64,000 nucleotides of DNA from Blepharisma japonicum (GCA_949751835.1 CATKHK010000013.1:372001-436000); one strand, 5' to 3'. Positions 42,880 to 53,796 are shown, counted from the stretch's first letter. Notes: generated from the letters alone by a model not told the origin. Program-made: numbers and translations.

Positions 42880-43290
42880 ATTTCTAACAATCCCTAATAT
42901 GCTTGATTTATATTAGGAAAGCTATATATAAAATGAAAAGATCATTGAAATTTTTATATTAGTTAGATAAAATTTAAGTTAGGAGAAAAATTATAAATAA
43001 TTTTATCAACCCTGATAACTTATTGTAATTGCAAGGTCTAAATAACTCTTATACAATGGAATTATGATATATTTTTTGAATTTAGACACATATAGGAATC
43101 TCCTACAAATATATGTAAATTATGATATAAATTAGCAATTTTTAATATAATTAAAATTTAGAGCCCAAACAATTTTGCAGAGTTTTGAATATCAATTTTA
43201 ATGTTTAATTTTGCTTATTTTACATTGCAAAAGATTATTTAAAAACTACTTATAATAAGTGCATTTTTTACTATATATTGCCTCTATTAA
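42880..43290. other. AT-rich intergenic DNA
   Basis: About 410 bp of very AT-rich sequence before the decayed frame that begins at 43291. No gene or repeat found. Confidence 0.45.
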
Positions 43291-43585
43291 TTATTTAATG
43301 AATATTTTTTATATCTAAATAAAGCAAGATTAATAACTCTCTTTAATCTTTATTCTGACTTAAGCTTAGCCAAGGAAAGAAGAAACAAATTAAATGGTCT
43401 AAATCAATATAATCTTTATAAATCTACTAAGCTCGTTAAACAATTTGAAGAAATAGGCTCCTTTAATGATATCCTCAACATTTTTATTTACGAATATTAG
43501 ATTATCTAACGATAGTAAAATTCAGTAGGACTTCACAAGTCTTAGTCTAATAAAAAGGCTTTATAATGAAATAAGGAATTAAAAA
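43291..43585 (+). pseudogene. Remnant of an unidentified protein gene
   Basis: A 69-codon open stretch on the plus strand ends at TAG 43498-43500, with protein-like content (NKARLITLFNLYSDLSLAK, LNGLNQYNLYKSTKLVKQFE). It lacks a start. After a one-base frame change similar coding-like sequence continues (RLSNDSKIQ, stop, DFTSLSLIKRLYNEIRN). The combination of residue-balanced peptides, a stop and a shift looks like a decayed gene. I cannot name the family. Confidence 0.45.
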
Positions 43586-43793
43586 ATTTATATTCATTAC
43601 GCTTCTTCGTTCAGAAAAAAAAACAGACATTTATATCTATGCTTAAATCTTAAGTCAACACATAAAATCTAAAAATGTAGCATAGAACCATTGATTTATA
43701 CGTAAAGCAAAGATAAAGTTATTGATTTGTTTAAGTCATTTCTTTATATTTAGAGTGATAATCATAAGAACCATCTTTGTGGAAGTTTTTAAA
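43586..43793. other. Intergenic DNA
   Basis: AT-rich sequence in which I see nothing. Confidence 0.4.
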
Positions 43794-44081
43794 TTATGAG
43801 TTATGGTTTTCGCCTTCAAGTTCGTTGTCTTCTTGTCTTAAGTGCTCACATGAAAATGACGAAGCGTTTTCTAATGGCAAGTGCTTCCGTAAATGCTTTT
43901 TTAAGCATCTTGGCCCTGAGAAGTTTAAATCACAGATTGTACAGCAATATATCCGATTATTCGATATGATTTCTGGGCAATCGTTGATTTGAAAACTATC
44001 TGCCTCGTTTGTCTCAATTATATCTGTTGGAATGGAGAAAATGCGGTTCTCATTTCTTCTATCGAAATTGTGCCAATTCAT
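43794..44081 (-). CDS. Small C2H2 zinc-finger protein
   Basis: A 95-aa frame from an ATG at 44079-44081 to TAA, with one classical C2H2 finger: CTICDLNFSGPRCLKKHLRKH has the C-x2-C-x12-H-x3-H spacing of DNA- or RNA-binding fingers. N- and C-terminal flanks are polar and acidic. A single finger gives little specificity, so the protein may act in protein binding. It sits alone in a gene-poor stretch with several decayed frames, so it could itself be a fragment. Confidence 0.6.
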   Translation of the reverse strand: MNWHNFDRRNENRIFSIPTDIIETNEADSFQINDCPEIISNNRIYCCTICDLNFSGPRCLKKHLRKHLPLENASSFSCEHLRQEDNELEGENHNS

Positions 44082-45624
44082 TTCTAGGAATAATTTATAC
44101 CATTTATTTCTTCCAACTATTTATTTGAAAGTTAAAATTTTAATGTGGGAAAAATTAAAGTCAAGATTTCATGGAATTAATCTGAAAAGAAGTTGGATGG
44201 CTTCTATAATTTTGTCTTATATAAAGCACTGATTTTTTTCAATCAATTTTAGAAAGTTATAAGACACAATTTCAAAAATTTACTAAGAGAGATCATCTTT
44301 TGTAGCAATCTAGTTTTATTGCTGTTATAATTTGATTTTCTTTTTTTGTAATTTCTTATAAAAGATCCAATAAAAAAATAACAAAATAGTTTTACGATTT
44401 TTCACAAAAGTCGCATTGAAATGATTGAAATATTTTATTAAAGGATGAAAAATAAAAAACAAATAGAAGATAATGCCCTGCACCTTTAACTCATTATCTG
44501 CATTTTGACTTCAGTTTTAACAAAGTATCCAGTTCTGGGCAACTTTGAAGTGGATAGATAAGCAATATTGCCTCTTTATTTACTTTATCTTGCTTTTTCT
44601 GACAATAAGCTGCATGAAAACTATGTTTTGATATAATTTTTTGAAACATTATTATTCATGCTCTTTGATCATATCTTCATGAGTTCTAGATTTTCGAGCT
44701 GGAATTAAGGATTGCTCATCAAAATGCAAAAAATCGCCTTTTCTCTTGCGGTGATATTAGGCAAATTTTAAAATACATGGTTCTGATTTTTATGTATAAT
44801 TTAAAATTAATTTAAATTTTATTTATAATTTCAAACAGTCTTATTAAATTAATAATACTAATGCTTTGCACAATCTTTTAAATAATTTTTAGCATTGATT
44901 AACATGCCAAAATAATTCTATATATAAGTATTATGCAAAACAAAATTTATTTTGATCTCAACCCAACAAAAATAGTCAATTAAAAATAGAAAACGTAATA
45001 ATTTAGATATTAATAGCTATGAAAATTAAAAACCGCTGTCAAATTACTTTTATGATAAAAATGGAATCTTAGGGTTTTGAAACAATAATTAATTAATTTC
45101 TCAGACATTATTGTGATTATAAATAAATAAAGCCCAACATTATATATACCTTAAAATCTATATAATTTATATTTTAAGCAAAATCTTCTCACTTTATAAA
45201 AAGGAATTTCTTTGAAATACATCAAATATTTTTGAAACTGGCAAATTTGCAAGCTGAATGAACATTAAAATATTTTATCATTTAATTATAAATTAGTCAA
45301 TTTTAAAAGCTTAATTATAAAACTTTATTTTATCTGATTAACATAAAGATAAAAATTTATTTTGTCTACTAATTGAAATATAAAAATTTATTTGAAAGCT
45401 TCAGAAAATTAATTTTTTAAGAAGTATTTATTATGAAAATAAGTATATAATTAAGAAGCTGATAAATTCACATAAAATTAATAATCATTGAGTTATATCC
45501 TATTTTAAATTTAAATTTAAATTTGAAATGTTAAATTTTTTAAGAAGTATATATTCTCTAGAAAAGTTCATTCATTACTAAAGTTTTTTCAATATCCAGC
45601 AAATGCAATTTATATTAATTGATA
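44082..45624. other. Long gene-poor AT-rich region
   Basis: About 1.5 kb with no intact gene. The only coding-like signal is a decayed minus-strand frame around 44494-44765, listed separately. The rest is A/T-rich with short runs and no evident repeat or RNA. Confidence 0.5.
44494..44765 (-). pseudogene. Remnant of an unidentified protein gene
   Basis: Minus-strand peptides of normal composition in two adjoining frames: HRKRKGDFLHFDEQSLIPAR running to EDMIKEHE, then two TAA, then in another frame MFQKIISKHSFHAAYCQKK through LIYPLQSCPELDTLLKLKSKCR to TAA at 44494. A one-base deletion could join them. No family recognised. It may alternatively be a small 51-aa gene starting at 44649, but I favour a decayed gene. 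Confidence 0.4.
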
Positions 45625-47025
45625 TTAAAGAATAATAGAATATTGAGATGAAAACCGTAAATCGATTGTTGCGATAAAATCATTAAAATCTACAACTCCA
45701 TCACCATTCACATCAGCGTCTCTTATAATTTCTTCTCAATATTCGCTATCTTGCAAATCTTCTTTTCCTAATAATTCTTTTAAATCATCTATAGATATTA
45801 ATCCATTATTGTTCTTATCAAACACTTTAAATGCGGTTATGAGACGTTCTTGCTGCATATAAATGCTTTTGTCTAATGAGGCTGCTAGAAATTCAGTATA
45901 ATCAATGATTCCATTCCTATTTACATCCATACTAGCAATAATGCTCCCTATTTCATCACCTAGAGCTGCTGAGTATTGTTGCAAAACTTGGTGTAGTTCA
46001 TCGTAAGTGATGCTTCCTTTGCCACTCCTATCAATTCTCATAAAATGCCCTCTTAAATTTGAGATATCGCTTTCATTACACTGAGAAGCCACACATAATA
46101 AAATTGCTTTTCTGAATTTTCTTGAAATATTAAAACTCCTTAAAGAATTAATGTTAATCTCTAAAGGTGTATCCATCAAAGTAAGTCCAGAAAGTCATTC
46201 ATGCTTCAGTGCTTGATCAGCTGTAAGCCTAAGACTTGGGTCAACTACAAGCAAGTGCCTTATTAGATCTTTAGCTAAAGGCGATACATCTGCCCATTCT
46301 TTCCCACGAAAACTATAATTTCCATTCAAAACTAGGCGAAAAATCTCATTATCAGATTTTGAGTAAAAAGGAGGATATCCGCAAAGCATTACATAAAGGA
46401 TCACTCCTGCGCTCCAGTTATCAGTACTCATTGAGTAAGATCCTTTAAGGATTTCTGGCGAAATATAAAAAGGGGTTCCCGCACGAGTGAACATTAGTCC
46501 TGAAGGGTTATCAACAAACTTTGCAAGTCCAAAGTCAATTAATTTGAGAGGCGAATTGAAATCAGCTTCAGAAAACATCAGATTTTCTGGCTTGATATCT
46601 CGATGGCATACTCCATTTGAGTGTAAATAATTGATAGCAAGTAATAATTGTCGAAATAATGTAGCAGCTTCTAACTCAGTGAGGCGGCCTTTTTTAAGAA
46701 TGAAGTCAAAGAGTTCACCTCCTTTACAATGCTCAAGAACTAAGTAAATATCTGCCTCGTCTTCAATGAACTCAAAGATCCTGCATACATTTGGGTGGTC
46801 AGAGTATGATAAAACTTTGATTTCATTGTCAAGTCTTTCTCTGCTTTTAAGACGCCTTTTAGGAATATCTTTAATTGCTCTAACTTGATTAGTCTCATTG
46901 TGTTGAGCCAAAAAGACACGACCATATGATCCGTCTCCAAGTTTATGGAAGATTTTGTATCGCTCATCGATTTTGCAAGTGTACGAATGAACAAAGCAGG
47001 CTTTAGTCAAAATCGGTTCGTTCAT
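45625..47025 (-). CDS. Calcium-dependent protein kinase (CDPK)
   Basis: A 466-aa kinase fused to four EF-hands, the plant/alveolate CDPK layout. Kinase (about 25-280): glycine loop KLGDGSYGRVFLAQH, catalytic Lys in VRAIKDI, HRDIKPENL, DFGLAKF and the activation segment to GTPFYISPEILKG. Next is the autoinhibitory junction (FNISRKFRKAILLCVASQC), then EF-hands with DRSGKGSITYDE, DVNRNGIIDYTE, DKNNNGLISIDD and DVNGDGVVDFND loops. Calcium binding to these should release the kinase. TGA is Trp at KHEWLSGL and SEYWEEII, so the frame spans the whole protein to TAA 45625. No N-terminal Met-Gly, so no myristoylation. Substrates unknown. Confidence 0.96.
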
Positions 47026-47487
47026 TTATAGGTATTTAACTTAAATGGCAAATTCAAAAATCAAAATTAAAAATTAGGTTTAGATTAATTATTTTAAAAT
47101 ATATTTGTTATATTTAAATTATGAGATATAAATCAGTATATGATTTTTAAAATTAAGTTTATGTTAATATTTTATAATCATATTTATATATAATTTAAAT
47201 TTATAATCTTACCATTAATAATATTAAAAATCTTAATTTTGAGTTCAAAAAGCTTTATTTAATGATTGTTCCTAATAGTGAAATAATAAAAATATTGGTC
47301 TTTATGAAGGTTTTATGTCTATTTTAACACCGTATTTTTGTTTTTATATCTAATTGTCATTTATAAAGTGGGCCAAAGTTTGCAAAATAAATTTAAAGTT
47401 AGTGATATCATATATCCAGCATGTTTTATGATACATAAAGCCTGCATAGGAATCAAACCTTTTAAATTTAAAATAATGATATATTTA
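47026..47487. other. Intergenic DNA
   Basis: AT-rich region of about 460 bp upstream of the CDPK gene. I see no gene or repeat; the CDPK promoter should lie here. Confidence 0.45.
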
Positions 47488-47740
47488 ACATATATCTGAG
47501 AGATCTTCATAACTCATCTTAGCGATTTCTTACTGAAGTCCTTTGAAAGAATTTTATGAAAACTCATATTGGGCTATAAATTTAAAGAAGTGTGAATAGG
47601 GAAGAATACCAATCTGCTTTTAGATATCAGAGATAAGATGCTTAGCTGATCGAAGTCAGAGTCTTTGCAGCATCTTCCTGTTCATCATCAGGAGCATTAG
47701 TCATATTGCAATTTTTGACTCAGAAGAAAAGGATGCAACT
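47488..47740 (-). pseudogene. Possible gene remnant with internal stops
   Basis: One minus-strand frame shows protein-like stretches separated by TAA codons: SESKIAIWLMLLMMNRKML through SAKHLISDI, stop, KQIGILPYSHFFKFIAQYEFS, stop, NSFKGLQ, stop, EIAKMSYEDLSDIC, stop. Spacing of the stops and balanced composition suggest decay of a once-coding frame. No family recognised; chance cannot be excluded in AT-rich DNA. Confidence 0.3.
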
Positions 47741-47860
47741 TAGAATATAGAAATCCTTACTGTAATATCTATTCTTAATTTTATAAATTTTGAATTAATA
47801 TGTTGATTAATTAAACTGAGGAGCTTGTGAAGCATTGCTAATTAAAAATAGAAAAAAAGC

Positions 47861-48367
47861 TTAATCACTCCTTAATTTTACCCTAATTTCCATCAGCATT
47901 TCTCCTAATCTGTTCCTTGAACCTTCTAAAACTCCGCCCCAATAAGCGTCTTTAGCGCTGTCTTCTATTAATATTTTGTCTCCTGTTTCCAATAATTTTT
48001 CCTTTAATTCTGGGTGTTGTAAAAATTTCGCCCAAAGTCCTCTCATCATTACCTCATCTTTTCGTTCTATCCAGTTTTCTTTATCAAATTCCATGCTATT
48101 TGCAAGTTTCTTCGCTTGATCTGGGGTTGCGCAGTTTCTAATCATTTCGTATGTATCATGATCGGCATATTTATTTGCTTGGTAAAAATGCTCGACAGTT
48201 TGGTATTCTTTGCCTCCTATCATAAATGGTGATACAAAATAGTTGTTTAGGTAGATGTTTTCTTCACGGACTCTTTCAGAAGGAAGATCATAAAAGTAGA
48301 TGATGTTTTCATCCATTTTTATAGGTCGACCCAATTTATTTAAAAATCTAAAAAACATATTTTTCAT
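47861..48367 (-). CDS. NADAR-family protein
   Basis: A 168-aa protein of the NADAR/YbiA family. Features: a Tyr/Phe-rich beginning (IIYFYDLP), YFVSPFMIGGKEYQTVEHFYQANKYA which holds the family's conserved Glu-His pair, ATPDQAKKLANS, MRGLWAKFLQHPELKEKLLETGDKILIEDSAKDAYWGGVLEGSRNRLGEMLMEIR. Family members such as RibX cleave N-glycosidic bonds of riboflavin-pathway intermediates or ADP-ribosylated bases. An N-terminal 17-residue extension (MKNMFFRFLNKLGRPIK) precedes MDENI, which is a possible alternative start. The substrate here is unknown. Confidence 0.88.
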   Translation of the reverse strand: MKNMFFRFLNKLGRPIKMDENIIYFYDLPSERVREENIYLNNYFVSPFMIGGKEYQTVEHFYQANKYADHDTYEMIRNCATPDQAKKLANSMEFDKENWIERKDEVMMRGLWAKFLQHPELKEKLLETGDKILIEDSAKDAYWGGVLEGSRNRLGEMLMEIRVKLRSD

Positions 48368-48747
48368 TTTATATGAGATGTCAACTTACTCACTTTTCAT
48401 ATTAATTATTTCATTTTAATGACGTCATTATAAGCACTTAATTATTGTTATGTTGAAAGGCTAAGGTTAATTATTATAATTTTAACGCAGTTTTTGATGA
48501 AACAAATTATTTCAATTATTCATAGACTGGTCATGCATCTATAACTTATTTTAGCTTGTAACTTCTTAATGAATTAATTTTGGTATTTGGCATTTTTCGG
48601 CTTTTCAAAAAGATTTTAATGCATTAGTATCTTTATATTTGTATTTTTAATTAAAATGATTAACATAAACAGAAAAGACTGTTGAAAGCGGTAACGTTTT
48701 TTGAAATAATAATAATTTCGCCATTTCAACTTTGCATTATTTAAGAA
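48368..48747. other. Intergenic DNA between two divergent genes
   Basis: About 380 bp, AT-rich, containing no recognisable gene, RNA or repeat. Confidence 0.45.
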
Positions 48748-49650
48748 ATGATCTACTCTCGAACTCCAAGGACCCCTAAGCCTTCGGAAGCTGAACTCCA
48801 AAATTCAGATATAATCAGTGTGATAGTAAAATCAACAAATGAGATGGGAAAAAAAATTGATCAATCAAAGCAAACTGAAGATACAAAATCTATTATAAAA
48901 TATAAAAATGCGTGAAAAGAATATTTAAATGAGCTCCTGAGCAGAAACCAACAAAATCCCTTTTCTCACCATCAAGACTCTAGGAAAAAAATGACAAGAA
49001 GAACTCGGTATATGCAAGATCAAGAAACTTTCTATGAGGAAATAAATGATAAGATTATTAATGAGGATATAGCCTCATTATATAAGCAATCATTTATGAG
49101 TAATTTTAAAGATGAAAGCACTCAAATAGATGCACCTATTTTCAACTCTCAGAAAATGGACTTATCACCAAAAATATGGAGAAATAAACAATTACTCTCT
49201 CCTATTGATTTTTATAAAATATTAAGTGAAAAACCTACAGAAAAATCCTTAAAGCCTTTATCACCAGTTTGTCCAAAGATAAAAAGTCCGCATTCTGATG
49301 TTGAAGACAGCTATGAGTCAAAAGTCCTGGAAAAGTTTCAATCAAAATCAGTAAAATCAGTGCCAAGACATATTTCATTAGAAAATTACAGTTTTAAAGA
49401 CAAAGAAACTTTTCTCGAGCTTGCACCAAATTTACATTCCAAAAAGAAACCAGATTTGTATGAAAACCATAAAAGGCGATTAAAAATTCTGAAAATAAAA
49501 GAATCCACAGAGAGAGGAAGAGGCAGCTGTTCTCCAAAAACTGATTTTAATGGGTTCATTGAAATCAAGTCGAAGAGACAGCCAAGCGATGCAAATAAAA
49601 CAATTAACCAAATAAGAGGAATGAAACTTCCTAAGTTGAATTTGTCCTAA
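48748..49650 (+). CDS. Unknown disordered basic protein
   Basis: A 300-aa frame from the ATG at 48748, with one TGA Trp (KNAWKEYL). It is polar, Lys/Ser-rich, with a Thr-Pro-rich start (YSRTPRTPKP) and scattered SP sites (PLSPVCPKIKSP). No domain, signal or span recognised. It converges with the next gene: the two stop codons lie 16 bp apart. Composition suggests a disordered structural or regulatory protein. Confidence 0.75.
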
Positions 49651-49666
49651 AATTAAAATTAATAAT

Positions 49667-50992
49667 CTAAATATTTTTATAACTTCTTGCGAATTTTAAT
49701 TGTATATAAGCTGAGTATAGTTGCTTCTCAATCCATTGATGTCATGTATGGAATGGTACATTTTCTTTCAAGGCTTTGCGATATAAATCTTTAGGAGGAA
49801 TGATACAAATAGCATCCATGTATGAAAGATTTAGCTTGACAGCCTGAGTAGAAAGGATGAAATATTCTTCAGCTGGCTCTTTTCTACCAGAAAATTCATA
49901 GGACTTTTGAGGTTTTATTAGTATGGAGCTTATATTTGTAATAATTTTTGAGTCTCTTACCAGTTGATCTGGCTTTAATGCTTGGCTTGATAATATTGTT
50001 AGTGCTTTAGGTGTACTTACCTGTGGGACTTCTGATTCTTCAGTATCCTCATCTAGTATGATGCTTATTTGTTTAATCTCAGGCTTCTTCTTATTTTTAT
50101 AAAATAATTGTTCTTCATCTATGATATCTAGCTCTGAAGAAAGAGAAATACCTTTCTCATTATTTTTGGGCTCAGTGGCTTTTATTCTTGCATCTTCTAA
50201 TATTGAAAGGTCTTCCTCAAGCTTTTCCACCTGAATCCTTAATTTTTCGTTGGCTACCATCATCTGTCCATATTTTTGTTCCTTATCCATCAATTCATTG
50301 CTCAAATCCAATATGTCATTTTCTAGTAAACTGCATTTTTCACTGCACTTTTCATATTTTTTTTCTAAATTATTGAATTTTTCACACTTTTCATCATAAA
50401 GCATTTCTAATTTTTGGTATTCATCAGCAATTTCTTTATTTTTCTTTTCAAGACCTACAATTTCTTTATACATATTTTCAAACTGGTCTCGAAAAAATGC
50501 CTTTAAATTAATTATTTCATCCTCAAGTGAAATTGGCATTTCTTTGAGTTTGTTGCATTCTGAAAGAATTTTTTGATATTCTGCATTCAAAACTTGTAAT
50601 TGTTCTTCAGATAAAATTAAAGCAGAGTTAGTTTGCTCAAATTTTTTGGCTGTTTTTGATAATTGAGTTTTCATTTTTTGATTTTCTTGGTAGAGGATTT
50701 CTTTGTGGAATTTGCAATCTTCCTTTTGGTTTTTTATTAATATGATTGATTTTTCTGTTGTGTCAATTAAATTATTTGCAATTTCAATACAAGCTTTCAA
50801 TTCGCTTTCCCGATCTGCAAAGAAAGTAATTATTTCGTTTATGTCTTCGCTTGAATTTATTTTATTATAGGCAGATGAAGTCCTATGCTCTATAAATGGC
50901 TCTTCTAATTTTTTCTCTATGATGTTCAACGCGGATTTGAGTTTTTTAATTTCTGATTCTAATTGGAATATATCGTCAATAGTATCTTCCAT
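49667..50992 (-). CDS. Coiled-coil protein, unknown
   Basis: A 441-aa protein; the frame passes TGA (PFHTWHQWIEKQ) and ends at TAG 49667-49669. Residues 5-290 are almost continuous coiled coil (ESEIKKLKSALNIIEKKLEE, ENDILDLSNELMDKEQKYGQ). The C-terminal 130 residues are polar with a folded-looking end (VKLNLSYMDAICIIPPKD). Structural, possibly cortical or basal-body associated; no family recognised. Confidence 0.85.
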
Positions 50993-51382
50993 TTTATTTT
51001 TTTAGCTATGAATGATAGTTAACAAATCTTCACAAAATGCCCTAAATTAGGAAGATTTCCATGTTTTTCGATCCCTCTTATGCAAAAAGTATAAGCACTT
51101 GATTTTTTGTGTAGTGTTTAAAGCATATTTAGCTTTCTTTTTAGAGTGTTTATAAATAAAATGACATGACTTATTATGATTGTATTAAGCTAATAGATTA
51201 GAAAAAATTCATAGAATAAATTTCTTATATGAATAATAGATATTAATAGTAGATTCTAATAATTTGAAGCAAAATAATAAATATATTTACAATCTTAAAT
51301 AATCAGAGTCAGTTTAACTATATTACTGAAAATTGAAATTTTGATTGTAATTTATTTTATAACATGCTTAATTATTTTAACC
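50993..51382. other. Intergenic DNA
   Basis: About 390 bp, AT-rich. No gene, RNA or repeat noticed. Confidence 0.45.
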
Positions 51383-51739
51383 TTAAACTTTGATATGAGG
51401 CTCAAAGTCATCAAACATTTTGATCATTTCTTCTCTAAATTTCCTAACTTCAATATCGTATTGCATTTGGAGCTCATTAACTGTCTCATCTATCCTCATT
51501 GAGTCTTCTGATCTGTCTCTTTGAAGCACTTCTAGCTCTCTCTATATTAGCATTACCTTCTTCTCTGCCAACTCTCTTGATAATTTTTCGTTTTCAGCTT
51601 GAAGATGCTGATTTTCTCTGATAATTGCTTCCAATCTTTCTCTAGAACTTTGATCACTTTCTGAGGTTTGAGCTCTTATAAGCTTTGCTGGAGAAACTTC
51701 TTCTGGGGCTTTTCTTTTCCAATTGCTATTGTCTTCCAT
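51383..51739 (-). CDS. Small coiled-coil protein
   Basis: A 113-aa protein with one 15-nt intron at 51542-51556 that removes a TAG and joins LAEKK to RELEVLQRDR. The first 30 residues are charged with Ser (SNWKRKAPEEVSPAKLIR); the rest forms a helix with heptads (RENQHLQAENEKLSRELAEK). The size and single coiled coil resemble bZIP-like or adaptor proteins, but the region before the coil is not convincingly a bZIP basic region. Function unknown. Confidence 0.8.
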
Positions 51740-51892
51740 ATTAAAGGGGTTCTATAAAACTTATATATGATTATAATTAAATTGATAATAACTAAATAAC
51801 TTTGCTCTAATTTAAATGAAGCAATATTTATTAAGATTATTATTCCAGAAAACTTAATATATATATTTTATATTTAAAAATAAAATATCATC

Positions 51893-52177
51893 ATGTCTGT
51901 GCAATTCCACCCGCTCTTTAAAACTATAGCTGAAAGAGATACGAGAATTTCCATCACTCTAAAAAATAACATCGAATTATCAGGGAAGTTGCACTATATT
52001 GACACAAATCTAAACATGAATATCACAGATGTAATAACTGAAGATCCACATCTTGTAGGCATCGAAAAATGTTTCATCAGAGGAAACTCAGTAAAATTTT
52101 TATCATTTGATTATCAGAATATCACCCCTGAGCTTTTGGATGACCTGATTAGAAGAGAGTCTCAAAAACTAGAATAA
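51893..52177 (+). CDS. LSM2: U6 snRNA-associated protein LSm2
   Basis: A 94-aa Sm-like protein forming part of the LSm2-8 ring on U6 snRNA and the LSm1-7 decapping ring. Sm1 motif: RISITLKNNIELSGKLHYIDTNLNM; Sm2: CFIRGNSVKFLSF, typical of LSm2. Length (human LSm2 is 95 aa) and the FFxT/LFKT N-terminal helix fit. No intron. Neighbours are unrelated SNAREs. Confidence 0.94.
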   Translation: MSVQFHPLFKTIAERDTRISITLKNNIELSGKLHYIDTNLNMNITDVITEDPHLVGIEKCFIRGNSVKFLSFDYQNITPELLDDLIRRESQKLE

Positions 52178-52199
52178 TTAATTTATTTTCTGAAATTAT

Positions 52200-52907
52200 T
52201 TATTTCACAGTATCTGAAGGAGTCCCTAAATCTTTTCCACCGACTGCTCCATATATAATAATAACCACCAAGACTATCATGACACAAATGATCAAGCATA
52301 AAATGCACTTGTCAGTCAGATATCTTCTGTATATTTGGTCCATTATTTTGTTAGCTCTTCTTAAATGCCCTCTCAGGTCTTGTGTTTTATCTTCGACCCT
52401 TCCTATCTGCTGCTCTTGCTGATTTAATTCGACTTCAATAGCGCCTGCAACTTGTTTTGATTGCTCAGTGACCCCAAAAGCTCTTTGCATTCTTTCTTCA
52501 GCTTCTTGATATAGTACGTCTCCTCTAGAAATCACTTGTTGAGCACTCATCTGCGAGAGGTTTTGCTTTGCTTCTTGTTTTGGGCCATCAATTTCGAGCG
52601 CATTACCAAATAATGCTTTCTGGCTCCCGCTTTGACGTTTAAATTCCAGCTCAGCTCTGCAGCGGTCAAATCTGTCGTTAAGCTCAGCTAATTTATTCTT
52701 GCAATCTTGTTTGTCTGGGCCATCACATTCTGAGATTGCTTGCTCACAGGCTTCAAAATCATTGCGGATTCGTTTTATTTCATTATCACACTCGGTAATA
52801 ATACGAGGAACGCTGGGAACTGGAGCATCTTCAAGCTTCTTTATATTGCCTTCAAGGCGATCTAAACGCTTACTGGAGCTGTCAGAATAGTGCTGAAATT
52901 CTTCCAT
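52200..52907 (-). CDS. Qb-SNARE, NPSN-like (copy 1)
   Basis: A 235-aa tail-anchored SNARE. Residues 25-95 form an N-terminal helical bundle (VPRIITECDNEIKRIRNDFE). The SNARE motif lies at about 125-195 (ISRGDVLYQEAEERMQRAFG, LNQQEQQIGRVEDKTQDLRG), followed by the TDKCILCLIICVMIVLVVIIIYG membrane anchor. The ATDKCI-type sequence just before the anchor, and the motif, are typical of plant 'novel plant SNAREs' (NPSN). A near-identical architecture follows in the next gene. It probably works at the plasma membrane or endosomes, by family analogy. Confidence 0.88.
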   Translation of the reverse strand: MEEFQHYSDSSSKRLDRLEGNIKKLEDAPVPSVPRIITECDNEIKRIRNDFEACEQAISECDGPDKQDCKNKLAELNDRFDRCRAELEFKRQSGSQKALFGNALEIDGPKQEAKQNLSQMSAQQVISRGDVLYQEAEERMQRAFGVTEQSKQVAGAIEVELNQQEQQIGRVEDKTQDLRGHLRRANKIMDQIYRRYLTDKCILCLIICVMIVLVVIIIYGAVGGKDLGTPSDTVK

Positions 52908-53019
52908 TCTTTCAAGTATATATTATCGGAATTTTTAAATAAAATTTTAATGAAATTAAATAAAGAGATTCAGCACTTATTTGTGGGTTTAATTAATTTT
53001 ATAACAAAATATTGCTAAT

Positions 53020-53715
53020 TTATTTCACAGCATCATTTGGAGATCCTAAACTTTTGCCATTCGCAATTCCATAAATGATAATGATGACAAGCACAATTGC
53101 AATAGCAATAATCAAGCAAAGTATGCATTTATCTGTCAAATATCTACGATATATTTGATTCATGATCTTATCAGTTCTTTTAAGGACTCCTCTCAAATCA
53201 TTTACATCGTCACCAATTTTATTCATTTTCTGTTCCTGCTCATATAATCCTGCTTCAATTGCGCTAACTACAGGCTTGATTTCTTCAGTTTTTCCATATA
53301 TCCCTAGCATCCTCTCTTCAGCTTCTTGATATAGCCTATCACCTTTATTAATTAATTCCTGTGCACTTATATTGGACAAATCTTGCTTCTCGCTTTCTTT
53401 ATTTTCTTCAAACCCGTTTCCAAATAAGTTTCTTTTATTTTGTTTTTTAAATTCAAGTTCTGCTTTGAAGCGATTTAGTTTGTCGACTAATTCATTATAT
53501 TTATTTTTGCATACTTCTTTATTTGGACTACTTATTTCGTGAATTGACTGCTCACAATATTCTAAATCTAAATCTATTTTTCTTATTTCTTTTTCACATT
53601 CTGCAAAAAATTCCTGAGTACTTGCTTTGCTATTCTTTTCCGAATTCTTAATAATGATTTCAAGGTGGCTTAAACTACGATAGGCTTCGTCAGATCAGTC
53701 ATGAAAATCTTCCAT
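53020..53715 (-). CDS. Qb-SNARE, NPSN-like (copy 2)
   Basis: A 231-aa paralogue of the neighbouring SNARE, arranged head-to-tail about 110 bp apart. The true start is the ATG at 53713-53715 (MEDFHDWSDEAYRSL), upstream of a TGA Trp codon. It has the same three-helix N-terminus, SNARE motif (LYQEAEERMLGIYGKTEEIK) and identical IYRRYLTDKCILCLII pre-anchor sequence. Conservation is much higher in the SNARE and anchor than in the N-terminal bundle, which suggests different regulation of the two copies. Confidence 0.87.
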
Positions 53716-53796
53716 CCCGAGATGATCTAATATGAATAATTTAATATTCCTTCATGCTTTATTTTAGTTAATTAATATTAAATCTATCCAAAATGT

